From: Bacteroidota bacterium
GTDB lineage: Bacteria > Bacteroidota > Bacteroidia > Chitinophagales > Chitinophagaceae
NCBI GenBank assembly: GCA_947447835.1
Contig: CANFLP010000027.1
Location: forward strand, 1 to 18,422
Reading direction: 5' to 3'
Length of the DNA stretch: 18,422 nucleotides
Made by a program: the position numbers and the translations under genes. The notes beneath the pieces were generated by a model that saw nothing but the letters and a program-made list of their open reading frames with translations, searched no databases and was not told the origin of the DNA. Below are positions 1 to 6,694 of this stretch, piece after piece (the stretch's first letter is position 1; each line of letters starts with the position of its first letter).

Positions 1-729
1 TAAAATGTTTTTGCAAACATCTAGCCCAATATAGTCTGCTAGTTGCAAAGGGCCCATTGGGTGTGCCATTCCTAGTTTCATAATTTGATCAATCGTATTC
101 GCATCGCTTATGCCTTCAGAAAAGGCGTGTATCGCTTCATTTATCATTGGCATCAAAATACGATTGGCAATAAAGCCCGGTGCGTCTTTTACCACACAAG
201 GAATTTTATCAATCGTTTTTGTAAGTTCAACAATGGTACTGGTAGTAGTAGTATCTGTTGCGGCACCATTAATAATTTCTACCAACTTCATCACGGGTAC
301 GGGATTCATAAAATGCATGCCAATAACTTTGTTTGGCCTGCTAGTAACTGCTGCTAATTGTGCAATAGAGATAGAGGAAGTGTTGGTTGCTAAAATGCAA
401 TCAGGCTTTGCATATTGATCCATCTGCTTGAAAATACTTTTTTTAATTTCACTATTTTCTGTTGCAGCTTCAATAACTAAGTCTACATCTGTCACGCCCA
501 ATTCTATGGAAGTGAAATTAGCGATGCTGTGTAAGGCATGTGCTTTTTCTGCTGCAGTTATAATTCCTTTATTAACTTGCCTATCTAAATTTTTTTCAAT
601 TGTTGTGATGGCTTTATCTAGGGCTGCCTTTTGGGTATCAATTAAATGTACCTGAAATCCTTTTTGAGCAAACACATGCGCAATACCATTTCCCATAGTA
701 CCGGCTCCAATCACAGCAATCTTTTTCAT
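1..729 (-). CDS. hbd: 3-hydroxybutyryl-CoA dehydrogenase, C-terminus cut off by the window edge
   Basis: NAD(P)-dependent cytosolic enzyme that interconverts 3-hydroxybutyryl-CoA and acetoacetyl-CoA in fatty-acid or butanoate metabolism. The frame is open from ATG at 729 to base 1, giving 243 residues; the family is usually about 280-295 residues, so roughly 40 C-terminal residues lie outside. Seen directly: the Rossmann motif GAGTMG at residues 8-13, the NTSS segment at 116-119, the catalytic pair His139 (in GMHFMNPVP) and Glu151, Asn189 in PGFIANR, and the C-domain motif MAHPMGPLQLADYIGLD at about 221-237. His/Glu spacing of 12 matches characterised Hbd enzymes. It lies 28 bases downstream of the secreted-protein gene on the same strand; a near-match to the -7 element (TAAATTTA) sits about 8 bases upstream of the ATG, so it may have its own promoter. 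Family assignment is firm; substrate chain length is not determined by sequence alone. Confidence 0.95.
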   Translation of the reverse strand, partial: MKKIAVIGAGTMGNGIAHVFAQKGFQVHLIDTQKAALDKAITTIEKNLDRQVNKGIITAAEKAHALHSIANFTSIELGVTDVDLVIEAATENSEIKKSIFKQMDQYAKPDCILATNTSSISIAQLAAVTSRPNKVIGMHFMNPVPVMKLVEIINGAATDTTTTSTIVELTKTIDKIPCVVKDAPGFIANRILMPMINEAIHAFSEGISDANTIDQIMKLGMAHPMGPLQLADYIGLDVCKNIL

Positions 730-757
730 TTATATAAATTTATGATAAAACCACAGC

Positions 758-1420
758 TTAATTCTTTGATTTGTAATCGCCACGCTTCCACGAATTGATA
801 AAGCTTTTCCAAGCAGCTGGGTTTAAAATATTCATTGGGGGCAATTGCCCAGAATAATAATATTTGGATGCTTGATTTGTTAATGAAGCTCCAACTGCTT
901 CTTTTCCGTCATGTGGGAGGTTCGCAAGCATGATTCTTTTTTGACTTTCACTTGTGTTCTTGCGCGCAGTTTCAAATAAATCATCATCCACTTTTGCATT
1001 TACAAAATCTCTTTCAAATTGTGCTCTGGTTGGTCTTGGCTTTAAAATAGTAGCAGGTAGGAAATTGGTATCATTAACCATTAATTGAATTACACTATAT
1101 TGATTGCCTTCTAAATTTTTTGGAATTAAAATGGTTCTATCTTTAAACCCCATGCAAGTAAAAGTGATATGCTCACCTTTATTCACTGCAATGGAGAAAA
1201 CCCCATCATTATTAGTAATAGTACCTCGTCCTTTTTTATTCACTACAACGCTAGCAAAAGGGATTGCCTTTAAACTATCTGCAGTCATAACAACGCCGTA
1301 TAATTGTACAACAGAGTCTCGGTAAATATTAGGACTATTTTGTAAAGTTTGTTGTGCATTGGCAGCTTGGCTAGCCAATCCTAATATTGCGATAATAAGG
1401 AATATAGTAGTCTTTTTCAT
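758..1420 (-). CDS. Secreted protein with CarboxypepD_reg-like beta-sandwich domain
   Basis: 220 residues. An N-terminal signal peptide is clear: MKK, a hydrophobic stretch to about residue 18, then an ANA-type cleavage site near residue 22. Residues about 38-110 form a carboxypeptidase-regulatory-like (CarboxypepD_reg/CNA-B-like) domain, with the typical GVV...PFASVVV...GTITNNDGVFSI...ITFTCMGF pattern. This domain normally caps the N-terminus of TonB-dependent outer-membrane transporters, but here no plug or barrel follows. The last 110 residues are charged and end in a proline/aromatic stretch, PPMNILNPAAW. It is therefore a stand-alone exported protein, periplasmic or surface-linked by inference, of unknown function. 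It is the first gene of the minus-strand group upstream of hbd and diverges from mrp; a TAAATTTG promoter element lies only 7 bases upstream of the ATG. The domain call is solid; the role is unknown. Confidence 0.85.
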   Translation of the reverse strand: MKKTTIFLIIAILGLASQAANAQQTLQNSPNIYRDSVVQLYGVVMTADSLKAIPFASVVVNKKGRGTITNNDGVFSIAVNKGEHITFTCMGFKDRTILIPKNLEGNQYSVIQLMVNDTNFLPATILKPRPTRAQFERDFVNAKVDDDLFETARKNTSESQKRIMLANLPHDGKEAVGASLTNQASKYYYSGQLPPMNILNPAAWKSFINSWKRGDYKSKN

Positions 1421-1427
1421 GTCTGTA

Positions 1428-1435
1428 CAAATTTA
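1428..1435 (-). promoter_or_regulatory. -7 promoter element of the secreted-protein gene
   Basis: On the minus strand the sequence reads TAAATTTG, an exact match to the Bacteroidetes -7 consensus TAnnTTTG, ending 7 bases before the ATG at 1420. The leader would be a few bases at most. I do not see a clear -33 TTTG at the usual spacing. Confidence 0.6.
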
Positions 1436-1453
1436 AGCCAGAAGGTTGAAATT

Positions 1454-1487
1454 TTTGCTAAAATAAGCCATGCATAAGTTAACTTTG
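1454..1487 (+). promoter_or_regulatory. Promoter of mrp-cmk (-33 TTTG, -7 TAACTTTG)
   Basis: TTTG at 1454-1457 and TAACTTTG at 1480-1487 are separated by 22 bases, within the 17-23 range accepted for the Bacteroidetes primary-sigma promoter. The -7 element ends 35 bases before the mrp ATG. This is the best two-part promoter in the window. Confidence 0.7.
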
Positions 1488-1522
1488 CTCGTGTTTTTAA
1501 CTTTTTAACAAAAACTTCCAAA

Positions 1523-2617
1523 ATGACAGAAGCAGACATACTAAAAGCGCTGAGTAATGTACAAGAGCCCGATTTAGGAAAGGACTTGGTGACTTTAAAT
1601 ATGATTCAAGATTTAAAGGTAGATGGCAATAATGTGAGTTTCACTATTGTTTTAACTACGCCAGCATGTCCCATGAAAGACATGATGAAAAATGCGTGTG
1701 AGAATGCTATAAAATTGTTGGTTAATAAAGAGGCAGTTATTGCAGTGGGCTTTACTTCAAACACAAGTTCGGTTCGTAAAGTAGATGACACGATTTTATC
1801 TAAGGTAAAAAATATTATTGCTGTAGTGAGTGGAAAGGGTGGAGTAGGTAAGAGCACTGTTTCTGCAAACCTTGCTTTGGCATTGGCGGAGGGTGGTGCA
1901 AAAGTGGGTTTAATGGATGCAGATATTTATGGGCCTAGTGTGCCAATAATGTTTGGTGTAAGAGGCCAAAGACCACTAATGAAAGATGCAAATGGCGAAG
2001 GTATTATACTGCCAATTGAAAAATATGGCATTAGTTTAATGAGTATTGGATTATTGGTAGATGAAAAAGATGCGGTGGTATGGAGAGGTCCTATGGCAAG
2101 CAGTGCAATACGTCAATTTATTACAGATGTAGACTGGGGAGAGCTTGATTATTTAGTGATAGACATGCCTCCTGGCACGGGGGACATTCATTTAACCATT
2201 ATGCAAACTGTTCCTGTAACGGGCGTTGTGATTGTAACTACACCACAAACTGTTGCCTTGGCGGATGCTAAAAAAGCAATTGCAATGTTTGGTCAAGCAA
2301 ATGTAAAAGTGCCAATCATTGGATTGATTGAGAATATGGCTTATTTCACGCCAGCGGAATTGCCAGACAATAAATATTATTTATTTGGAAAAGATGGAGG
2401 TAGAAATTTAGCAGCGGAATATGATTTACCTTTCTTAGGCCAAGTGCCTTTGGTACAATCCATACGTGAGGGTGGTGATGCGGGTGTGCCAGCAATGGTG
2501 GGAGATGATGAAATTTCGAAGAACGCTTTAAGAGCTGTAGTTTCTCAAGCTGTTCGTCAAATTGCGATTCGTAATGCGAATCTTCCTAAAACACAAACTA
2601 TCACTGTAGCATCATAG
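1523..2617 (+). CDS. mrp: Mrp/ApbC/NBP35-type Fe-S carrier P-loop ATPase
   Basis: 364-residue cytosolic P-loop NTPase of the Mrp/NBP35 family, whose members carry or help insert iron-sulfur clusters into target proteins. Residues 1-80 are a MIP18/DUF59 domain with the conserved Cys49 in TTPACPM. The deviant Walker A motif GKGGVGKS is at 104-111, MDADIYGPS at 131-139 and DMPPGTGD at 214-221. The family normally carries a C-x-x-C pair in the C-terminal third that holds the bridging cluster; here the corresponding stretch after NMAYF (271-275) reads TPAELPDNKYY, and the protein's only cysteines are Cys49 and Cys59. Cluster carriage by the usual ligands is therefore not possible in this form. cmk begins 4 bases after the stop, so the two are almost certainly co-transcribed, from the promoter at 1454-1487. 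Family identity is certain; Fe-S carrier function is inferred and weakened by the missing motif. Confidence 0.95.
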   Translation: MTEADILKALSNVQEPDLGKDLVTLNMIQDLKVDGNNVSFTIVLTTPACPMKDMMKNACENAIKLLVNKEAVIAVGFTSNTSSVRKVDDTILSKVKNIIAVVSGKGGVGKSTVSANLALALAEGGAKVGLMDADIYGPSVPIMFGVRGQRPLMKDANGEGIILPIEKYGISLMSIGLLVDEKDAVVWRGPMASSAIRQFITDVDWGELDYLVIDMPPGTGDIHLTIMQTVPVTGVVIVTTPQTVALADAKKAIAMFGQANVKVPIIGLIENMAYFTPAELPDNKYYLFGKDGGRNLAAEYDLPFLGQVPLVQSIREGGDAGVPAMVGDDEISKNALRAVVSQAVRQIAIRNANLPKTQTITVAS

Positions 2618-2621
2618 TTAT

Positions 2622-3311
2622 ATGTCAAATAAAATAATTATCGCGATAGACGGATTTTCTTCATGTGGCAAAAGCACATTAGCAAAGGCCTTGGCTGCAA
2701 AATTAGAGTATGTATTCATTGATACAGGCGCTATGTACCGTGCTATTGCTTTATATTTTTTAAGAAATGGAATTGCATTTAATGATACAGCTGCTATTGA
2801 AAAAGCTATGTCAAATATCAAGTTGAATTTTCAGTATAATACTAGTTCACAAAAAAGTGACATGTTTTTAAATAACGAAAATGTAGAATTGTTGATTCGT
2901 GAAATGACGGTGAGTAGTAAAGTGAGTGAGGTAGCTGCAATTGCTGCTGTTAGAGACTTTGCGGTGGCACAGCAACAAGCAATGGGAATAGCAAAAGGAA
3001 TCGTAATGGATGGTCGTGATATTGGCACCGTAGTATTTCCTAATGCTGAACTTAAAATATTTGTGACTGCCGATCCTGCCATAAGAGCTAATAGACGTTT
3101 CTTAGAGTTGCAAGCAACAAATCCTAATATTACCATGCAAGAAGTTGCTGAAAACTTACAACATAGAGATTTAATTGATAGTACAAGAGAACACAGTCCT
3201 TTAAAGCAAGCGGAAGATGCATTGGTATTGGATAATAGCCATATTAATAGAGAGGAGCAATTTGAAATTGCATTGAATTGGGCAAAGGAAAGAATTGCTT
3301 TAATTAATTAG
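2622..3311 (+). CDS. cmk: Cytidylate kinase
   Basis: 229-residue cytosolic (d)CMP kinase that phosphorylates CMP and dCMP with ATP in pyrimidine nucleotide recycling. Visible motifs: P-loop GFSSCGKST at 11-19 (family form G-P-A-G/S-x-GKST), DTGAMYRA at 34-41 for nucleoside binding, and MDGRDIGTVVFP at 129-140, followed by the IFVTADP strand and the lid region rich in Arg (RANRRFLE). Length is standard for the family. The ATG lies 4 bases after the mrp stop, with no Shine-Dalgarno sequence, so translation is probably coupled to mrp. It converges on ispH, with a hairpin between them. Confidence 0.97.
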   Translation: MSNKIIIAIDGFSSCGKSTLAKALAAKLEYVFIDTGAMYRAIALYFLRNGIAFNDTAAIEKAMSNIKLNFQYNTSSQKSDMFLNNENVELLIREMTVSSKVSEVAAIAAVRDFAVAQQQAMGIAKGIVMDGRDIGTVVFPNAELKIFVTADPAIRANRRFLELQATNPNITMQEVAENLQHRDLIDSTREHSPLKQAEDALVLDNSHINREEQFEIALNWAKERIALIN

Positions 3312-3315
3312 TTTT

Positions 3316-3348
3316 ATGTAGAAACTTAGCTAGCTTAATTTTCTACAT
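3316..3348. terminator. Hairpin between convergent cmk and ispH
   Basis: A perfect 9-bp stem, ATGTAGAAA (3316-3324) with TTTCTACAT (3340-3348), encloses a 15-base loop that can itself pair partly (TTA with TAA). It begins 5 bases after the cmk stop and ends 1 base before the ispH stop, where a bidirectional terminator is expected. No clear U-tract follows on either strand, so the terminator function is inferred from position and symmetry. Confidence 0.6.
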
Positions 3349-3349
3349 C

Positions 3350-4576
3350 CTATTCGATAGTCCATGTATTCATTAAATCTTCAAGGGCTTCTTCTTTCTC
3401 AAAATAAGAGGCGATTTTTCTAATCACAGATTCTACAACGGTATCTGGACAGCTTGCTCCACTAGTCATAAGTATTTTAACTACATCTTGCTTTGGCAAG
3501 TAGTTTTGTTTTTTTACAGCTTCCTTGGTTTCCCAATTTGTAGCAATAATATCGTTGGCGCTTATAATTTTACTTACATCGTCAATAAAATAAGTGGGCA
3601 ATTTTTGCTCGCATAATTCAACTAGGTGAGAACTATTGCTACTGTTTTTGCCACCCATTACTATTGCTAAGTCTGCGCTAGTTTCTAGTAAGCCAATTAC
3701 TGCCGACTGATTGTCGTTCGTTGCATAACATAAGGTGTCTCTAGTGTCAGCAAAGTGTTCGGCAATTGTATCCTTGCCATACTTTTGGGTCATTGTTTGC
3801 TTTAGATAATCCGATATAGCTTGTGTATCTGTTGCTAATTGGGTTGTTTGATTTACAACGCCAATTTTTTCTAAATCTTTGGCAGGATTAAATCCATTGG
3901 AATATCTATTGGAAAAGTGGCTTTCAAATTGTGCATCCGTCAAATTACCAAGAATGTATTCGCCAAGCAATTGGGTATCATGCATGTCGTTGACAACCAA
4001 GGTAGGAGTGTTTGCTGCAGCATGTGAAAAAGTTGCTCTAGTTTCTTCGTGTTTTGGTTTTCCATGAATAATGATAGAGTAGCCTTTTTTTGCAATTTGC
4101 TCACTTCGGTTCCATACTTTTTCGACAAATGGACAAGTGGTATTATATTTCTGTATTTCTATTCCTTTGTCTTGTATTATTTTCTCTAATTCTAAAGTGG
4201 TTCCAAATGCAGGAATCATAACTACATCGTCTGCAGTCAATTCGCTAAGTGGTATTATTGCATTACCATTTGTATCATGTAAAAACTTCACCCCTTTTTG
4301 AATTAAATCGGCATTCACTTGCGGATTATGAATCATCTCGCTTAATAAAAATATTCTTTTACCTTTATTCTCTTCAATTGTTTTGTAAGCAATATCAATG
4401 GCATTTTCCACGCCATAGCAAAACCCAAAATGACGTGCTAAATAAAATTGCACAGTGCCAAGGTCCAACAAGGTTGGGCTATAATCTTTCTTTAATTTAT
4501 CGTCCGCTTTTCTTTTTTGCTTGATGGCTGTAATCAATTGGCTTCGATAACCTGTAGGCACCTCAAATTGCTTCAT
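3350..4576 (-). CDS. ispH: 4-hydroxy-3-methylbut-2-enyl diphosphate reductase, long cyanobacterial/plastid type
   Basis: Last enzyme of the MEP isoprenoid pathway; an Fe-S enzyme that reduces HMBPP to IPP and DMAPP in the cytosol. The three cluster ligands are present: Cys53 in FGFCYGVE, Cys148 in TTCPFVEKVW and Cys283 in CYATNDNQ. His83 in MIHNPQV, and HGKPKHEETRAT (171-182) with Glu177 or Glu178 as the proton-relay glutamate, complete the active site. At 408 residues it is about 90 longer than the E. coli enzyme, with an N-terminal extension of about 40 residues and a longer middle region. Motifs HNPQVN, PAFGTT (where E. coli-type enzymes have AHG), GVVNQTTQL and the extra insert after it match the cyanobacterial/plant form rather than the E. 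coli form. It is monocistronic as far as seen, diverging from the ABC-F gene and converging on cmk. Identity is secure; the subtype is judged from remembered family patterns. Confidence 0.96.
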   Translation of the reverse strand: MKQFEVPTGYRSQLITAIKQKRKADDKLKKDYSPTLLDLGTVQFYLARHFGFCYGVENAIDIAYKTIEENKGKRIFLLSEMIHNPQVNADLIQKGVKFLHDTNGNAIIPLSELTADDVVMIPAFGTTLELEKIIQDKGIEIQKYNTTCPFVEKVWNRSEQIAKKGYSIIIHGKPKHEETRATFSHAAANTPTLVVNDMHDTQLLGEYILGNLTDAQFESHFSNRYSNGFNPAKDLEKIGVVNQTTQLATDTQAISDYLKQTMTQKYGKDTIAEHFADTRDTLCYATNDNQSAVIGLLETSADLAIVMGGKNSSNSSHLVELCEQKLPTYFIDDVSKIISANDIIATNWETKEAVKKQNYLPKQDVVKILMTSGASCPDTVVESVIRKIASYFEKEEALEDLMNTWTIE

Positions 4577-4604
4577 CTTTTAAACTATTTAAGTTTGATA
4601 GAGA

Positions 4605-4612
4605 CAAAAGTA
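4605..4612 (-). promoter_or_regulatory. -7 promoter element of ispH
   Basis: The minus strand reads TACTTTTG, an exact TAnnTTTG match, ending 28 bases before the ispH ATG. No good -33 TTTG is visible at 17-23 bases upstream. Confidence 0.55.
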
Positions 4613-4644
4613 CAATAAAATACGGCTTACTTGTACTAGGGGCT

Positions 4645-4652
4645 TATCTTTG
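4645..4652 (+). promoter_or_regulatory. -7 promoter element abutting the ABC-F start codon
   Basis: TATCTTTG matches TAnnTTTG exactly and ends 4 bases before the ATG at 4657. Since transcription in this phylum starts a few bases after this element, the mRNA should begin at or next to the start codon. No -33 TTTG is seen at the expected distance. Confidence 0.55.
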
Positions 4653-4656
4653 CGCC

Positions 4657-6570
4657 ATGCATTATGTATCTGTAGAAGGATTGACTAAAAGTTATGGAAT
4701 TACCCCCCTTTTTAAGGGCATTAGTTTTAATATTAATGAAGGTGACCGAATTGCCTTGATTGCCCGAAACGGGGTAGGAAAAAGTACTTTATTACGTATT
4801 TTATCGGGCAAAGAACATCCCGATGCAGGTACTTGTAAAATACATAAGGACGTTCACTTGGTGATGTTTGAACAAGACCCTCAATTTATAGAAACTGCTA
4901 CGGTTACACAAAACTTGTTTAACCAGGATCATCCTACCATGAAGGCCATCAGTAATTATGAGATGGCAATGGAAACAGAGGACGAGGATTTGATTACCAA
5001 TGCCATTATGGAGATGGAGGAGAGCAATGCATGGGATTTTGAGTCTAAAGTAAAAACTATTTTAACACAATTAAATATTCACCATTTAGAGCAGCCTGTT
5101 TCAAAATTAAGTGGAGGACAGCGCAAGCGTGTTTCTTTAGCAAAAACATTAATTCAAATCGGCTTTGAACCTAAGCATGTGTTATTGTTAATGGATGAGC
5201 CAACGAATCATTTGGATTTAAATATGATTGAATGGCTAGAGAATTATTTAGAGCAAGAAAAAGTCACTTTGTTATTGGTATCGCATGACAGGTATTTTTT
5301 AGAATCGGTAACAGACGAGATTTGGGAATTAGAGCGAGAGAATTTGTATACCTATAAAGGAGACTACGAGAATTATTTAGAAAAGAAGGCCGCAAGAATC
5401 GAATCAGAATTAGCAAGCATAGACAAGGCGAAAAATACTTTTAGAAAAGAACTAGAGTGGATGCGCAAGCAGCCAAAAGCTAGAACTACTAAAAGCAAAA
5501 GCAGACAGGATAACTTTTATGAAGTAGAAGCAAAGGCTAAACAAAAAATAGACGATACCAATTTGCAATTGGATATGAAAATGACCCGCTTAGGTGGTAA
5601 GATTATTGAGGCAAAAAAAGTATATAAATCTTATGGAGACTTAGTGGTATTAAAAGGTTTTGATTATACATTTAGTAAGGGTGAAAGAATTGGTATTGTG
5701 GGAAAGAACGGTGTTGGTAAATCTACTTTCCTGCAAATATTGCAAGGTATTACGCAACCAGACAGTGGAAAAATTAATGTGGGTGAGACGATTGTCTTTG
5801 GTCATTTTTCACAGGAAGGATTGGTATACAAAAAAGACATGCGTGTTATTGAGTACTTGAAAACATTTGCAGAACAATTTCCTTTAGCAAGTGGGGGTTC
5901 CTTAAGCGCAGCGCAGTTTTTAGAATTATTCTTGTTCACGCCTGATAAACAATACACTTATTTAAGTGCATTAAGTGGAGGAGAGAAAAAGCGTTTACAA
6001 TTATTAACGATACTATTTAAGAACCCCAACTTCTTAATTTTGGATGAGCCTACCAATGACTTGGATTTGCCTACATTGGCTGTTTTAGAACAATTCTTGT
6101 TAGACTATGCAGGATGTGTATTGTTGGTTTCGCATGATAGGTATTTCATGGACAAGTTGGTAGACCACTTATTTATATTTGAGGGAGATGGGGTGATTCG
6201 TGATTATCCTGGTAACTATACGCAGTTTAGAATTTTAGAAAAGTCAAAGCAAAGCTATACATCGGTAAGTTCGGATATTAGTTCTTCAAAAGAACAAGCA
6301 CCGGTAGCCGAAAAAATGGTTACACCAGTTCCTGTAGTTGCTGAAAAGAAAACTGCAGAGAAAATGACGTATAAGGAAAAATTAGAGTTGGAGAATTTAA
6401 ATAAAAATATGCCTTTGCTAGAGGAGAAAAAAGCGGCGTTAACGGAACAGCTTAATAACCCTAGCTTAAAATATGACGAAATACTTTCTTTAAGTGAAAC
6501 CTTGGCAAATATAAACCACGAGTTAGAAGCTGCTGAATTAAGATGGCTGGAATTGAGCGAAAAACAATAG
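4657..6570 (+). CDS. ABC-F family ATPase, Uup-like
   Basis: 637-residue soluble protein with two ABC ATPase domains and no membrane segments, the layout of ABC-F translation factors that act at the ribosomal E site. Domain 1: Walker A ARNGVGKST at 36-44, signature LSGGQ at 151-155, DEPTNHLD at 180-187. Domain 2: Walker A GKNGVGKST at 349-357, signature LSGGE at 439-443, DEPTNDLD at 463-470. The first Walker A has Ala in place of the leading Gly. The interdomain linker (about 240-315) is charged and helical and contains WMRKQPKARTTKSKSR, which resembles the Uup linker. A C-terminal coiled coil (about 565-637) with alternating Lys/Glu/Leu matches the Uup-type CTD that binds nucleic acid. Domain 1 has a short insert (IGFEPKHV) before its Walker B. 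A housekeeping Uup-like factor is more likely than an antibiotic-resistance ABC-F protein, but exact function cannot be read from sequence. Confidence 0.93.
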   Translation: MHYVSVEGLTKSYGITPLFKGISFNINEGDRIALIARNGVGKSTLLRILSGKEHPDAGTCKIHKDVHLVMFEQDPQFIETATVTQNLFNQDHPTMKAISNYEMAMETEDEDLITNAIMEMEESNAWDFESKVKTILTQLNIHHLEQPVSKLSGGQRKRVSLAKTLIQIGFEPKHVLLLMDEPTNHLDLNMIEWLENYLEQEKVTLLLVSHDRYFLESVTDEIWELERENLYTYKGDYENYLEKKAARIESELASIDKAKNTFRKELEWMRKQPKARTTKSKSRQDNFYEVEAKAKQKIDDTNLQLDMKMTRLGGKIIEAKKVYKSYGDLVVLKGFDYTFSKGERIGIVGKNGVGKSTFLQILQGITQPDSGKINVGETIVFGHFSQEGLVYKKDMRVIEYLKTFAEQFPLASGGSLSAAQFLELFLFTPDKQYTYLSALSGGEKKRLQLLTILFKNPNFLILDEPTNDLDLPTLAVLEQFLLDYAGCVLLVSHDRYFMDKLVDHLFIFEGDGVIRDYPGNYTQFRILEKSKQSYTSVSSDISSSKEQAPVAEKMVTPVPVVAEKKTAEKMTYKEKLELENLNKNMPLLEEKKAALTEQLNNPSLKYDEILSLSETLANINHELEAAELRWLELSEKQ

Positions 6571-6597
6571 CAGCTTATTATAATTTTTTCTAAAATA

Positions 6598-6632
6598 AGG
6601 CCTATGTGTCTTTAAAATGAGGCCTAAGTTTT
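6598..6632 (+). terminator. Possible terminator of the ABC-F gene; same bases form a direct repeat
   Basis: AGGCCT at 6598-6603 can pair with AGGCCT at 6620-6625 (the hexamer is self-complementary), leaving a 16-base loop; AAG and then TTTTT (6628-6632) follow. The position, about 30 bases after the ABC-F stop, fits a weak intrinsic terminator. The same bases also form a 12-base direct repeat, AAAT[A/G]AGGCCTA at 6593-6604 and 6615-6626, which could instead be an operator for the downstream HTH gene. Confidence 0.4.
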
Positions 6633-6655
6633 TACAATAGCAAATAGTTTGGTTT

Positions 6656-6663
6656 TAATATTG
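6656..6663 (+). promoter_or_regulatory. Weak candidate -7 element of the HTH gene
   Basis: TAATATTG matches TAnnTTTG at all but one fixed position and lies 31 bases upstream of the ATG at 6695. No -33 TTTG is found at a suitable spacing. This is the best candidate in the 124-base gap, but it is weak. Confidence 0.25.
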
Positions 6664-6694
6664 GTGTAGGATTTAACCAATTAAAATACACACT

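Noticed and set aside
110..418. Plus-strand frame of 102 codons at the left edge
   Set aside because: It is antisense to the 3-hydroxybutyryl-CoA dehydrogenase gene, whose motifs are continuous through this region.
4657..6570. ABC-F protein as ATPase partner of the ABC-2 permease
   Set aside because: ABC-F proteins are soluble translation factors with fused ATPase pairs and a Uup-like linker and tail; they do not power permeases, and the gene is 8 kb away.
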